DNA of 64,000 nucleotides from Acetobacter nitrogenifigens DSM 23921 = NBRC 105050. GTDB lineage: Bacteria; Pseudomonadota; Alphaproteobacteria; Acetobacterales; Acetobacteraceae. A model generated the notes under the pieces. It was not told the origin of the DNA and made no database searches. It was given only the letters and a program-made list of their open reading frames with translations. Made by a program: the position numbers and the translations under genes. Positions 52,128 to 61,032 of the stretch are shown in pieces. Location: NCBI RefSeq assembly GCF_000429165.1, contig NZ_AUBI01000003.1, positions 1 to 64,000 on the forward strand, in the 5' to 3' direction. The number at the start of each line of letters is the position of its first letter. Within the stretch, counting starts at the first letter, position 1.

Positions 52128-52158
52128 GCTTACCGGGCGCGTGACGCGCCCGGTAAGC
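52128..52158 (-). terminator. Terminator after the LamG-SGNH gene
   Basis: A perfect 14-bp stem (GCTTACCGGGCGCG with its complement) encloses the triloop TGA. On the minus strand AT-rich sequence including ATTTTTTATT begins about 30 bases later. It lies 55 bases after the stop of the gene at 52214. Confidence 0.8.
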
Positions 52159-52213
52159 CACCGTGAATGAGACCTGGTGCGCTCGATTGGCGAAATTTGG
52201 TTGTGCTGCGACT

Positions 52214-54823
52214 TCAGTAATAAAAGAATGAGCGTGTAGCGCTCGACGTCAGCACGGGTGCGAGCGTGGCCGCCGCGCGGGGCGCAATTGACGCGGCGGT
52301 TGAAATGCCCAGAGGGTGGGTTCCGTCTGCGGATGGCATCGATGCAGTGAACCACCCCGTCGTCGGCGCAAAAGTTATGTTCGCGTTGTTGACTGCAGCA
52401 ACGGCGGCCTGCAGTCCGGTTGTCACGGTGGCCAGTTCATCGGCGGTCATATAAGTCGCGCGGCCCTGATATGGTTGGAGGACGACGATACGGGTCGCAG
52501 GACACGTGGCGACAAGATTTTGCAGCACGGTCGTCATGGCCGCCTGCACAGCCGCCGCCGTGGCTTTTTTTGCGCCATCGTTCGTCCCCTCGTTGAGAAC
52601 GATCAGATCAGGAGCCGGTGAGAAATTTCTGAGCTGCCCGCCCCAGAGCATGTTCCACGTCGTCGTGAGCGGCGGAACATTTCCGTTCCCTGTGACTGTC
52701 AAACCAGAGCCGGTGAATGCGACGACGCCAATATTCGCGCCGAGCGCCGCGCGTTGCCTGTAAGCCCAGGCGAGCGAGGAATCGCTAACGCTGGCGTCCG
52801 TCGAACTGCCAACGGCCGAGATGGACAGATACCCTTCGCTGATGCTGTCGCCGTAGATCAGGACGTTTTTCGTATAAGCGGTCATTGAGCTGACGGTCGC
52901 ACCGAGGGCGAGCGTGAAGCTAGTGATTTTCAGGCTGGTATTTTGCGGAGACCAGCGGCTTTGGGTGCATGTCGCAGACTTGAATTGAATCTCGACCGTA
53001 TGGACCGGCCAGGATGCAGTCGCGGCGGGGATGATGGGCGTGATGGTCGCCGCGGCAGTGAATAGCTGGGGCGCCTGTCCGTCGATTGTCACCCAAATCT
53101 GCGGGAACGGCGCAAGATTTTGCGTTACGTCGCATGCGATCTGCAAATTGGTTCCGGTGAAGCAGAAGTTCAGATATGCGCCCGGGTTGACCGAGGTCGC
53201 GACCTGCGAACCGACCTGCCAGTTATAGGGTGAATACGTGATCGCTGCGTTGTCGGGCGTTATGATCGCCTCCGTGCTGGGCGCAGCGGCGGTCACAGTA
53301 AGCGCCGCAGGATCGAGAAGACCGCCGTTGTTTGTGACGCCGAGAGCGCCGGACCCGGCCACCGAAGGGGTGAATGCGAACGTGTGCGCGGCCGTCGAAC
53401 CTGCGGGCAGCGTCACCGTCAGAGGGGAGAAAACGCCGCTCAACTGCCAGGAGGGCGTTACGACGACATCGGCGGACGGTCCCGTAGAGCCGTTTGGCGT
53501 CAGCGTGTAAGTGGAGGAGTGGCCGACAGTGAGTGCGCTGGGGCCGCTCAATGAATAGGTCGTGCTGGTCGTCGCTCCTTGCGGATAGACGACCGAGGAT
53601 GTGGCGAAATACGCAGCGTCGCCCGATTGATCCGCGCCTTCGATGGCGTAGTAATACGTGGCGCCCGTCGCTCCCGACGTATCGGTGAACGAAGGCGTCC
53701 AGCCTGCGCTGTGATCGCCGACGGACGGCCCGGTCCACGCGAAAAGCGGCGTCGCCGTCGTGCTGGTTGGCGGCAATCCTGTAGCGGCGGTCGCACGATA
53801 CAGTCGATATTCGTAACCTGAGGCGATCCCGTCGCCGCCCGTCATTGCCGCAGTAGCGGCGATGGTGACTGACGCGCTTCCCGCTGTAGCCGCGACGCCG
53901 CTCAAGGAAAGGGGGGCGTATGTTGTGAGGGATAGCGCGGGCGGGTTGATGACGCCGCCGCTGTTTGTCGTGGACAGGGAAACGGCGCCGGCTGCCGCAG
54001 GCGTATAGGAAAACGAACCGGTCGTGGCGCCGACGGCGATGCTGATCGTGGTCGGTGAGAACACACCGCCGGCGCCCGCATCGGAAGGCGTGAATGTGAC
54101 CGCAGACGTCAGGGCTGCGCTACCAAGTGTCAGAACGAATGTGCTGGCGCTCCCTGTCGGTGCGCGCGAAGGACCGGAGAGTGCGCTTGTGACACTGGCG
54201 GAGGCGGAATCAGTTCCATCTCCATCGAGGTGATACAGCGCGACGAGACCAGATTCAGAGCCGGTGTAAGGGCTGGTCGTCGGTGTATAGGCGCCGCTGT
54301 CCCGAGTGGGAGAGAAGATCGCCACTTCATCGATGACGCCAGCATTTGTGTATGGCTTGCTTGAGCCCGGATAGAAGCCGACGCCAAAAACCTGCTTGGT
54401 CCATGACATGGCCGCCTGCACCGTGGATGAGACGGCGGCAGTGGCGACGGCCGCGCCATCCACCAGCAACTGCATGGTCGCGTTGCTGTAGATAAGGGCT
54501 ACGCGGTGGCTCTTGCCGTCAGCGTAGGCGCCGGGGCTGGTCACGGTCGCGTTGGTTCCGCCGACATAGCCAATCCACGCTTGTATTTTTCCGGCTGACG
54601 TAAAGGCCAACGCGAAAAGATAGTCCTGCATCGCGATGATCGCATTGGTTGACGGAGCAGTCGTATACTCAATGACGCATTCGACTTCCAGCGACGCGCC
54701 GGCAGCCGAGAACAGGGCGGCGGCGGAGACTCCGGATCCTCCGGATTGCAGAGCCTGCCCGAAAGTCGAAACCGGGCTCGCTGCGAACGTGGCGGCGCTG
54801 TTGAGGGTGAGATCATGCGCCAT
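52214..54823 (-). CDS. Large LamG / repeat / SGNH-hydrolase protein
   Basis: The protein has 869 residues. Residues about 45-200 form a LamG-like lectin domain (VECVIEYTTAPSTNAI, SHRVALIYSNATMQLLVDGAAV, PYTNAGVIDEVAIF). Ala/Thr/Ser-rich beta repeats follow (LTLGSAALTSAVTFTPSDAGAGGVFSPTT, and later TLTPNGSTGPSADVVVTPSWQLSGVFSPLT). From about 650 lies an SGNH hydrolase with LIYGDSISEGYL (Ser nucleophile), LIVLNEGTNDG (block III) and SADGTHPLG (Asp-His of block V). It probably deacetylates or de-esterifies a glycan. There is no signal peptide, although the domains are extracellular in type. It is isolated, with its own terminator. Confidence 0.72.
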   Translation of the reverse strand: MAHDLTLNSAATFAASPVSTFGQALQSGGSGVSAAALFSAAGASLEVECVIEYTTAPSTNAIIAMQDYLFALAFTSAGKIQAWIGYVGGTNATVTSPGAYADGKSHRVALIYSNATMQLLVDGAAVATAAVSSTVQAAMSWTKQVFGVGFYPGSSKPYTNAGVIDEVAIFSPTRDSGAYTPTTSPYTGSESGLVALYHLDGDGTDSASASVTSALSGPSRAPTGSASTFVLTLGSAALTSAVTFTPSDAGAGGVFSPTTISIAVGATTGSFSYTPAAAGAVSLSTTNSGGVINPPALSLTTYAPLSLSGVAATAGSASVTIAATAAMTGGDGIASGYEYRLYRATAATGLPPTSTTATPLFAWTGPSVGDHSAGWTPSFTDTSGATGATYYYAIEGADQSGDAAYFATSSVVYPQGATTSTTYSLSGPSALTVGHSSTYTLTPNGSTGPSADVVVTPSWQLSGVFSPLTVTLPAGSTAAHTFAFTPSVAGSGALGVTNNGGLLDPAALTVTAAAPSTEAIITPDNAAITYSPYNWQVGSQVATSVNPGAYLNFCFTGTNLQIACDVTQNLAPFPQIWVTIDGQAPQLFTAAATITPIIPAATASWPVHTVEIQFKSATCTQSRWSPQNTSLKITSFTLALGATVSSMTAYTKNVLIYGDSISEGYLSISAVGSSTDASVSDSSLAWAYRQRAALGANIGVVAFTGSGLTVTGNGNVPPLTTTWNMLWGGQLRNFSPAPDLIVLNEGTNDGAKKATAAAVQAAMTTVLQNLVATCPATRIVVLQPYQGRATYMTADELATVTTGLQAAVAAVNNANITFAPTTGWFTASMPSADGTHPLGISTAASIAPRAAATLAPVLTSSATRSFFYY

Positions 54824-55410
54824 GCGTCAGCGTCCTCCCAAAGCTGCGACGAAAAACCGCACGCGACATTCGTATCTGAGGAGATGAAAGGTTTTTGAAA
54901 ACGAAGGGGAAGGACATGCTGTGCGGCTCTCGCAAAAGCGGACCTGCCGTCGCAGCCATATCGGCGCGCAGGCTGGCGCTCTTTCTCAATATTTGTTCAA
55001 ACGGTTCGGTCCGGCGCGCCGCCTCCAGGCCTGCAGGGAGTGGCGTAGGAATCAGACGGACTAACGGCGGAACGGTGAAGTGTATTTATCCGACCCCAGA
55101 ACGATGGTCCGAAAATTTCCGACCGCGTATCGTCTGACTGTAGTGTCCTTATCTGAGCTGTCTGATCGAGCAGCTTCTGCAGCATGATCGGAAAACGACG
55201 CGGAGTTGTCGTTTGTATTGCGCGTCGTTGTCGGTGGAACAGGCGCATTCTTCGGATCACCATCTGATGACATGCATTCTGCGCCGTATCGTGCCACAGA
55301 GAATGTCGCTCTGTTAACGGGGCTGGTGACTCACGCCGAGGAATATTCGGCGCCAGGCATTATGCAGGGTCATCCCCCGTCAAAAAGAAACTGCAGCCGA
55401 ACGGAACCCC
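54824..55410. other. Divergent intergenic region
   Basis: About 590 bases lie between the starts of the LamG-SGNH gene and the MFS gene. Short frames on both strands have no recognisable similarity or ribosome site. It should hold both promoters. I see no clear operator repeat. Confidence 0.55.
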
Positions 55411-56817
55411 ATGCCCGCCCAGACGCCCAACGCCGTCGTTTCAGTGGCCGTCGTCGCAGATGGGTTGCCCGCCGCCGTAAGAGCAAAGGCCGTGATCGCG
55501 GTTTCGCTTTCCCTGTTGCTGGCTCTCCTCGATTACGCGATCGCCAATGTCGCTCTGCCGGAAATCGCACAGGATCTGCAGGCGTCGTCCTCGGCCTCGA
55601 TCTGGGTAGTGAACGCGTACCAACTGGCGAGCTTCGTCTCGCTTTTGCCGCTCGCGGCTCTGGGCGCACGGGTGGGTTACGCGCGTCTTTGCCTGTTCGG
55701 GGTTGTGCTGTTCATGGCGTCGTCGGTTGGATGCGCCATGTCGACAAGCCTGCTGTTTCTGTCGATCGCGCGCGCGGCGCAGGGCCTTGCAGGGGCCTGT
55801 ATTCTCAGCGTGAACACTGCGTTGATCCGGTTTATCTATCCTCATGCGGAACTGGGGCGTGGCCTTGCGCTCAACACTGTCATTGTCGGCGTCGGGCTCG
55901 CACTGGGGCCGACAGTCGCCGGACTGGTGCTCGCGGTGGCGACGTGGCCGTGGCTTTTCTGGATCAACATCCCTCTTGGCGCGCTGACGCTCTTTCTCGG
56001 CTATGCGTCGCTGCCGCGTGTGGCGGCTCACGGTTCCATGCCGGACGCGTTGGGGGCGTTGCTGTGCGTGATCGCTTTCACGGCGCTCGGTCTGGGCGCT
56101 GACGGCCTTGCTCACGGTGCGAACTGGTCTGTGCAGTTGATATTGTTGGCGGCGGGAGGTGCGGCGTTGATGGCGCTGACCCGACGTGAATCCGGTCTCG
56201 CCCACCCGATTCTGCCGGTCGACCTGCTTCGCGCTCCCGCGTTTTGCGTTGCATTTCTTACCGGCTTGATCGGCTATGTCGCATCGAATTTCTTTATAAT
56301 CTCGATGCCGTTTACGCTGCACCAGGATTATGGATGGAGCGCCACGGCTACAGGCCTTTTGATGACCTCATGGGCGTTCGGACTCATAACGTCGTCGACG
56401 ATGACCCGGCGTTTGTCGGACAGGGTTCCTGCAAGCGTAATTTCTTCCGCGGGTTTGCTGTTGACGGCTGTGGGTTTCGTCGCATTGCGGTTACTGCCGG
56501 ATCATCCGGGAGCGTTCTCAATCGGATCGCGCATTTTCGTCGCGGCCTTCGGGTTTGGTCTGTTTCAGGTCCCGAACAATCGTGCGATGATGTTCGGGGC
56601 GCCGGCGGGGCGGGAAGGCGGAGCGAGCGGTATGGTGCAGGTTTCGCGGCAGGGCGGGCAGACGCTGGGAGCGATCGCCGTCGCGGCGACCTTGCGGATT
56701 GCGGCGCCGAATGGCGGGCTCGAATGCCTTGACGCCGCCGCCGCGTGTGCTGCGCTCGCGGCTGTGCTCAGCGCGTCCAGGCTTGTCAGAAAAAGGTCTC
56801 GCGCCGCATCTGCATAG
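55411..56817 (+). CDS. MFS drug/metabolite efflux transporter, DHA2 (14-helix) type
   Basis: The 468-residue transporter shows SLSLLLALLDYAIANVALPEIAQDLQAS with motif D1 (LDxAIANVALP), WVVNAYQLASFVSLLPLAALGARVGYARLCLFGVVLF with motif A variant, ARAAQGLAGACILSVNTALI and GRGLALNTVIVGVGLALGPTVAGLVL with motif C. About 14 helices are expected. The family exports drugs, dyes or metabolites by proton antiport. No regulator is adjacent. A GNAT gene follows 12 bases after the stop, likely co-transcribed, which could mean combined modification and export of one compound. Confidence 0.9.
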   Translation: MPAQTPNAVVSVAVVADGLPAAVRAKAVIAVSLSLLLALLDYAIANVALPEIAQDLQASSSASIWVVNAYQLASFVSLLPLAALGARVGYARLCLFGVVLFMASSVGCAMSTSLLFLSIARAAQGLAGACILSVNTALIRFIYPHAELGRGLALNTVIVGVGLALGPTVAGLVLAVATWPWLFWINIPLGALTLFLGYASLPRVAAHGSMPDALGALLCVIAFTALGLGADGLAHGANWSVQLILLAAGGAALMALTRRESGLAHPILPVDLLRAPAFCVAFLTGLIGYVASNFFIISMPFTLHQDYGWSATATGLLMTSWAFGLITSSTMTRRLSDRVPASVISSAGLLLTAVGFVALRLLPDHPGAFSIGSRIFVAAFGFGLFQVPNNRAMMFGAPAGREGGASGMVQVSRQGGQTLGAIAVAATLRIAAPNGGLECLDAAAACAALAAVLSASRLVRKRSRAASA

Positions 56818-56829
56818 GAAGGCTTTTCG

Positions 56830-57396
56830 TTGTCAGATTGGAATGCCGCCTCTTCAAGTCTTCTGGTGAGGGCCGGACGCGAAACAGATGCGCCGTTGCT
56901 TCCCGATGTCGAGCGATCAGCCGCACAGGCGTTTCTTCAGGTTCCGGGGTTGGAATGGATTGCCGCCGATGATGTAACGTCGGAGGCCGAGCATCGTGCA
57001 GCCATCCGCGCCGGGGCGAGTTGGGTCGCAGAAATTTCGCGCGAACTGGTGGGGTTCGCTGTCGCCACCGAGGTCGGCGACGCCCTTCATCTGGAGGAAT
57101 TGTCGGTGCGTTTCGACGCGCAGGGCAGGGGCGTTGGCGCCGCCCTTATGCGAAACGTGATCGACTTCGCCGTTTTACGCAGACGATCGGTCGTCACATT
57201 GACGACTTTTCGTGACCTGCCGTTCAATGAGGCATTCTATTCGCGCTTTGGTTTTTTGACGCTGACGCGAGATCGGCTTTCCGCACGATTACGCGACATC
57301 CTCTCGCAGGAGGAGTTGCTGGGGATGCCGCCTGATCGGCGATGCGCGATGTCGTTGAACTTGGAGAGGGAGAAGCCGGGTGGGGGCGAAAGGTGA
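56830..57396 (+). CDS. GNAT acetyltransferase
   Basis: The 188-residue protein has LLVRAGRETDAPLLPDVERSAAQAF at the N-terminus and the GNAT core LHLEELSVRFDAQGRGVGAALMRNVIDFAVLRRRSVVTLTTFRDLPFNEAFYSRFGF. That core contains the acetyl-CoA loop (QGRGVGAAL) and the FY.R.GF tail. The start is TTG 56830, supported by GGAAGG seven bases upstream. It follows the MFS pump by 12 bases and precedes a tiny membrane-protein frame by one base. The substrate is unknown. Confidence 0.88.
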   Translation: MSDWNAASSSLLVRAGRETDAPLLPDVERSAAQAFLQVPGLEWIAADDVTSEAEHRAAIRAGASWVAEISRELVGFAVATEVGDALHLEELSVRFDAQGRGVGAALMRNVIDFAVLRRRSVVTLTTFRDLPFNEAFYSRFGFLTLTRDRLSARLRDILSQEELLGMPPDRRCAMSLNLEREKPGGGER

Positions 57397-57397
57397 C

Positions 57398-57553
57398 GTG
57401 GCGTCGGTGAGGGCTCGGTTGGCGCGCATCCTGCGCGTCTTCGCTTTGGCTGGCGCTGTTTGCGGTCTTCTCCTGTTCTTTTTTGGAAAAAAGGATCAAG
57501 AAGCAATTGGTTATGTGAAGACATCCTGCTGGAAATATTTGCCTGAGCAGTAA
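57398..57553 (+). CDS. Candidate 51-residue single-pass membrane protein
   Basis: GTG 57398 (or GTG 57407) opens a frame one base after the GNAT stop and ends at TAA 57551-57553. It has a basic start (VRARLARILR), one hydrophobic helix FALAGAVCGLLLFFF, then GKKDQEAIGYVKTSCWKYLPEQ. AAAGG precedes the start. The positive-inside layout and its position in the operon argue for a real small protein; its length is below usual annotation cut-offs. The function is unknown. Confidence 0.5.
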   Translation: MASVRARLARILRVFALAGAVCGLLLFFFGKKDQEAIGYVKTSCWKYLPEQ

Positions 57554-57627
57554 GGGGCTTTTGACCCCTCAAGATCGAGATCGGACATCGGTCGAAAACC
57601 CGAATCCTTAATCAGGCCAAAATATCT

Positions 57628-58482
57628 TTAGATCATTTCCAGAGGCACGGCTTTTCTGGGCGGCGGAAACGCCGTGTCGAGAGCAGCAAGATCGTCATCC
57701 GACAGTGTTATTTCCTGCGCAGCGATGTTCTGGCGCTGATGCCTCACCGTCGCAGCTTTCGGGATGGCGATGACGTTCGAACGACGCAGAACCCACGCCA
57801 GCGCAATCTGAGCAGGGGTCGCCTGTCCGAGCGACGTCGTGTGCTTTCTGGCGATATCGGCCAGTGTTTCATTGCGAAGAAGAATGCCGCCCTGACCGAT
57901 GGGGGAGTAAGCCATCGTCGCAACGTTGCGCTGCGCGTCCTCACCCAGAAGATCGAACTCAACGCCGCGGTGGTCGAGGCTGTATAGTATCTGGTTGCTT
58001 ACGCACTTTTCGCCCTGATCGACGCTGAAAAGTTCGCCCATGTCGTCGATGTCGAAGTTGGAGACGCCCCAGTCGCGGATCAGCCCCTCTTCGCGCAGGC
58101 GCTCGAACCCTTCGATGGTCTCGTTCAAAGGGATCGAGGAACGCCAGTGCAGCAGGTAGAGGTCGATGTAATCGGTCCTGAGTTGTTCCAGAGAAGCGCG
58201 GCAACTTTGTGCGACGCCGCGCTTCGATGCGTTGGAGGGTAGAACCTTCGTGACAAGATAGACGTCGCTGCGACGCCCCCGGATGGCCTCGCCCACCAGG
58301 TCTTCCGACCGTCCATTCCCATACATTTCAGCCGTGTCTATGACGCGCAGCCCGAGATCCAGCCCGGTCCGAATGCTCTCGATTTCCTCTATGCGGCGTA
58401 GGGGGTCGTCGCCCATGTTCCACGCACCCATGCCGAGCGCCGGGACTTCAACGCCATTTTTGAGCTTGACCGTTTTTGTCAT
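57628..58482 (-). CDS. Aldo/keto reductase, YeaE-like
   Basis: The 284-residue NADPH-dependent TIM-barrel reductase shows LKNGVEVPALGMGAWNMGDDPLRR, LGLRVIDTAEMYGNGRSEDLVGEAI with catalytic Asp and Tyr, VYLVTKVLPSNAS with catalytic Lys, and DYIDLYLLHW with catalytic His. MAYSPIGQGGIL and AWVLRRSNVIAIPKAATVRHQRQN follow. It is close to E. coli YeaE, which reduces methylglyoxal-type aldehydes. It differs from the Tas-like enzyme at 3260 in length and motifs, so it is not a duplicate. The 105 bases before GT4 downstream show no gene. Confidence 0.92.
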   Translation of the reverse strand: MTKTVKLKNGVEVPALGMGAWNMGDDPLRRIEEIESIRTGLDLGLRVIDTAEMYGNGRSEDLVGEAIRGRRSDVYLVTKVLPSNASKRGVAQSCRASLEQLRTDYIDLYLLHWRSSIPLNETIEGFERLREEGLIRDWGVSNFDIDDMGELFSVDQGEKCVSNQILYSLDHRGVEFDLLGEDAQRNVATMAYSPIGQGGILLRNETLADIARKHTTSLGQATPAQIALAWVLRRSNVIAIPKAATVRHQRQNIAAQEITLSDDDLAALDTAFPPPRKAVPLEMI

Positions 58483-58587
58483 GACCCGACCTCCATGCCC
58501 CGAACGCCATGTGCCGACGATCGTTCCTCGCCGACTACGCTGCCGACGATGACTGCTGTGTGATCAACGCGCCGATTTCAGGCGACG

Positions 58588-59877
58588 TCAATAAACCTGA
58601 CCGGGGACGATCTGGGTGGTGAAGGCGGGCGTTGCGACGTTCTCGCGCGCATCGACGCCGATGTTGGTGTGATTCCCGGCGTCGCCCGACAGCGTGGCGT
58701 CCCACGTCTCTACAAATTGTGAACGAAGAATTTCGTCGTATACCGCCAACGTTGCGCGCTGCATGGTTTCGGTCGTGTAGTGCGCCAGAACGTTCTGACG
58801 CGCGTGCTCGCCCATCGCTGCGCGCTGCTCGGGCGTTGCGGACAGCGCGCCTGCCAGCATTTCCGCGAAGGCGCGGGCGTCTCCCGGAGGGAACAGCAAG
58901 CCGGTTTCGCCGTGCGTCACCGTCTCCATGGCGGCGCCGTGAGCCGCTACGATGACCGGACGCGCCATAGCCTGCGCCTCGACCACCACGCGGCCGAACG
59001 GCTCCGGGCGGAGCGAGGGCACAACGGCGACCTCAGCGAGAGCAAGGGCTGCAGCCATGTCCGAACAATGACCGCCAAATCGCACGCGGTTGGTCAGGTC
59101 AAGCGAGGCCGCCTTGGCGCCGAGGCGCTCTGCGAATGCGTTGTCGCGGGCTCCGTCGCCGACGAACACGCAGACCCAATTCCGGTCAGTCCAGTTTTCC
59201 CGCGCCATGATCGCCAGCGCGTCGAGCGTCAACGCCTGTCCTTTCCATTCGGTCAGGCGGCCGGGCATCAGAATGACGGCCTGATCTGCGGCTACGTTCC
59301 ATGCCTCGGCGAGGTTCTGGATACGGTCGCCGCGAACCAGCGCCGGATTGAAATGCCGGGTGTCTGCGCCGCGCGGTATGACACGCAGGCGATCCGGTCC
59401 GACGCCGTAGTCGCGGGACAGGCGTTGGGCGATGTAGTCGCTGATGGCGATGACCCGTTCGCCTGATGCGAGAACGGAGTTGTAGGTTTTTTTGCCCGGA
59501 AATTTCTCATGGTGAACGCCGTGCCATGTCGTCACGAAATGCGTCTTCGTTGATCTGCAGGCGAGGCGCGCGGCCCAGGCAGGGGCGCGTGAACGCGCAT
59601 GCACAAGCGTCACGCCCTCGGCGGCGATGAGGGCCTTGAGCCGCCGTGCGTTGCGAAGAATGCCCAAAGGCGACTTGTCGCCGAGCCTGAGCGAGATGTG
59701 GCGTCCGCCTAAATATTCCACCCGTGGAACGAGTCGCCCTTCGGCGCTCGCCACGAGAGCTCTTCCGCCAGCCTGAGCGATGGCTTCGACCATCTCCAAG
59801 GCTCCCCGTTCCACGCCGCCTGCGTCAAGCGACGGAAGTACTTGCAGAATCACAGGACGATAAGCGGAGGCAGTCAT
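58588..59877 (-). CDS. Glycosyltransferase family 4 (GT-B), envelope glycan synthesis
   Basis: The 429-residue enzyme has ILQVLPSLDAGGVERGALEMVEAIAQAGG (donor-independent opening loop), VHARSRAPAWAARLACRSTKTHFVTTWHGVHHEKFPGK, AISDYIAQRL, MPGRLTEWKGQALTLDALAIM and the donor motif PSLRPEPFGRVVVEAQAMARPVIVAAHGAAMETV (the EPFG...E motif). It closely follows alphaproteobacterial LPS-core or polysaccharide GT4 enzymes. The donor sugar is not predictable. ATG 59877 was chosen; a GTG directly before it is equivalent. It diverges from a TPR protein and GT9 pair, which may belong to the same envelope pathway. Confidence 0.9.
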   Translation of the reverse strand: MTASAYRPVILQVLPSLDAGGVERGALEMVEAIAQAGGRALVASAEGRLVPRVEYLGGRHISLRLGDKSPLGILRNARRLKALIAAEGVTLVHARSRAPAWAARLACRSTKTHFVTTWHGVHHEKFPGKKTYNSVLASGERVIAISDYIAQRLSRDYGVGPDRLRVIPRGADTRHFNPALVRGDRIQNLAEAWNVAADQAVILMPGRLTEWKGQALTLDALAIMARENWTDRNWVCVFVGDGARDNAFAERLGAKAASLDLTNRVRFGGHCSDMAAALALAEVAVVPSLRPEPFGRVVVEAQAMARPVIVAAHGAAMETVTHGETGLLFPPGDARAFAEMLAGALSATPEQRAAMGEHARQNVLAHYTTETMQRATLAVYDEILRSQFVETWDATLSGDAGNHTNIGVDARENVATPAFTTQIVPGQVY

Positions 59878-60021
59878 CACGTTCGATCCTTAGCACGCTC
59901 TGGCGCGTGCTGCATCCGCTGTGCGGTGAAGGGTTAACACTTTATTGATTCTTCGTCTCGCGGCGGGAGGCCCGCTGCGATCGTGCTTGACCGGAAGGCG
60001 GCGGACGCGGTCAATTGCGGC

Positions 60022-61023
60022 ATGGCCGTTTGTTCTTCGCCGATCCGCCAGAGCGTGACCGGTCTCCCCGCCTTCGGGGGGAGCGCTGCGCGTTCGCTCG
60101 CGGTTCTGCCTATTTTGGGCGCTCTGAGCGGCCAACCGGCGCAGGCGGCTCGCCCATCGCACGCGCCGCAGCCGCCCTTCGTCTTCTCCGAATGCGCGGC
60201 CCTTCTGGACGACGACCCGGAACAGACATCCGATTATATAGCCTCCCATCGCGTCGCGGGGCGTGAGCGGGCGGCGAAACGTTGCGAAGCTCTGGCGCAA
60301 GTGAATATGGGCGACCCTGCGGCCGCCGCAGCGATTCTCGACGATCTGGCGCGCAGCGGCTCAGCGGCGGTGGATACCGATCCGGACGCGTCTAGGGCCG
60401 CTGCCGCCACCGACGCCGCGCGAGCCTGGCTCGCGGCGGGGCGTCCTTCACGAGCGGAAGCGTCGGCGGCTTTCGGGCTAGGGCTCGCCCCGACATCGAC
60501 GCCTCTGCGTCTGGTGCGCGATCGGGCCCTGTTGCGGCTGGGGCGGAGCGAGGAAGTCCTGTCGGATGTTTCCTCGATACCGTCCGACGCTGCGAACCTG
60601 CCGGATACGCGCCTGTTGCGCGCGACGGCGGAGCGCATGCTCGGCAGATTGCGGGCGGCCCACGTCGATATCGCCGCCGCCGCCGCCGCTTCTCCGGACG
60701 ATCCATCTATATTGCTGGAGAGAGGTGTGATCCGGCAGCGTCTGGGCGACGGTCTGGGGGCGCGTCAGGACTGGGAACGTGTGGTCGAACTGGCTCCCGA
60801 TACGCACGAGGGGGATTCTGCGAATCAGGATCTGACGCTGCTGGCGTCCGACCCGGATACGGCGTTGGGTCCGACCAGTTCAGCGCCAGCGACTGCCTCG
60901 CCTGCGCCGGTCGGGTCTGCCGTGCGAACCACCACTCCGCCGTCGACTGCCGTTTCGCGCTCTCCAGCGGCACCGACTCTGCGTCGAGACGCGGACAATA
61001 TGTCGCTGAAACCAGCGCCCTGA
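60022..61023 (+). CDS. Exported TPR-repeat protein
   Basis: The 333-residue protein has a long basic n-region and a hydrophobic segment (SLAVLPILGALSGQPAQAARP) consistent with a signal peptide. Helical TPR-like repeats then follow: ERAAKRCEALAQVNMGDPAAAAAILDDLA, ATDAARAWLAAGRPSRAEASAAFGLGLA, LRATAERMLGRLRAAHVDIAAAAAASPDDPSILLERGVIRQRLGDGLGARQDWERVVELAP. The tail is proline/threonine-rich. It probably scaffolds a periplasmic complex. ATG 60022 is preferred to TTG 59983. A GTG-start GT9 gene follows nine bases after the stop, implying a shared transcript. Confidence 0.78.
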   Translation: MAVCSSPIRQSVTGLPAFGGSAARSLAVLPILGALSGQPAQAARPSHAPQPPFVFSECAALLDDDPEQTSDYIASHRVAGRERAAKRCEALAQVNMGDPAAAAAILDDLARSGSAAVDTDPDASRAAAATDAARAWLAAGRPSRAEASAAFGLGLAPTSTPLRLVRDRALLRLGRSEEVLSDVSSIPSDAANLPDTRLLRATAERMLGRLRAAHVDIAAAAAASPDDPSILLERGVIRQRLGDGLGARQDWERVVELAPDTHEGDSANQDLTLLASDPDTALGPTSSAPATASPAPVGSAVRTTTPPSTAVSRSPAAPTLRRDADNMSLKPAP

Positions 61024-61032
61024 GATGTTTTC

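Noticed and set aside
52128-52158. Possible CRISPR repeat or attachment site because of the long perfect palindrome
   Set aside because: It occurs once, lies just past a stop codon, and has terminator geometry. No array of regularly spaced repeats was seen anywhere in the window.
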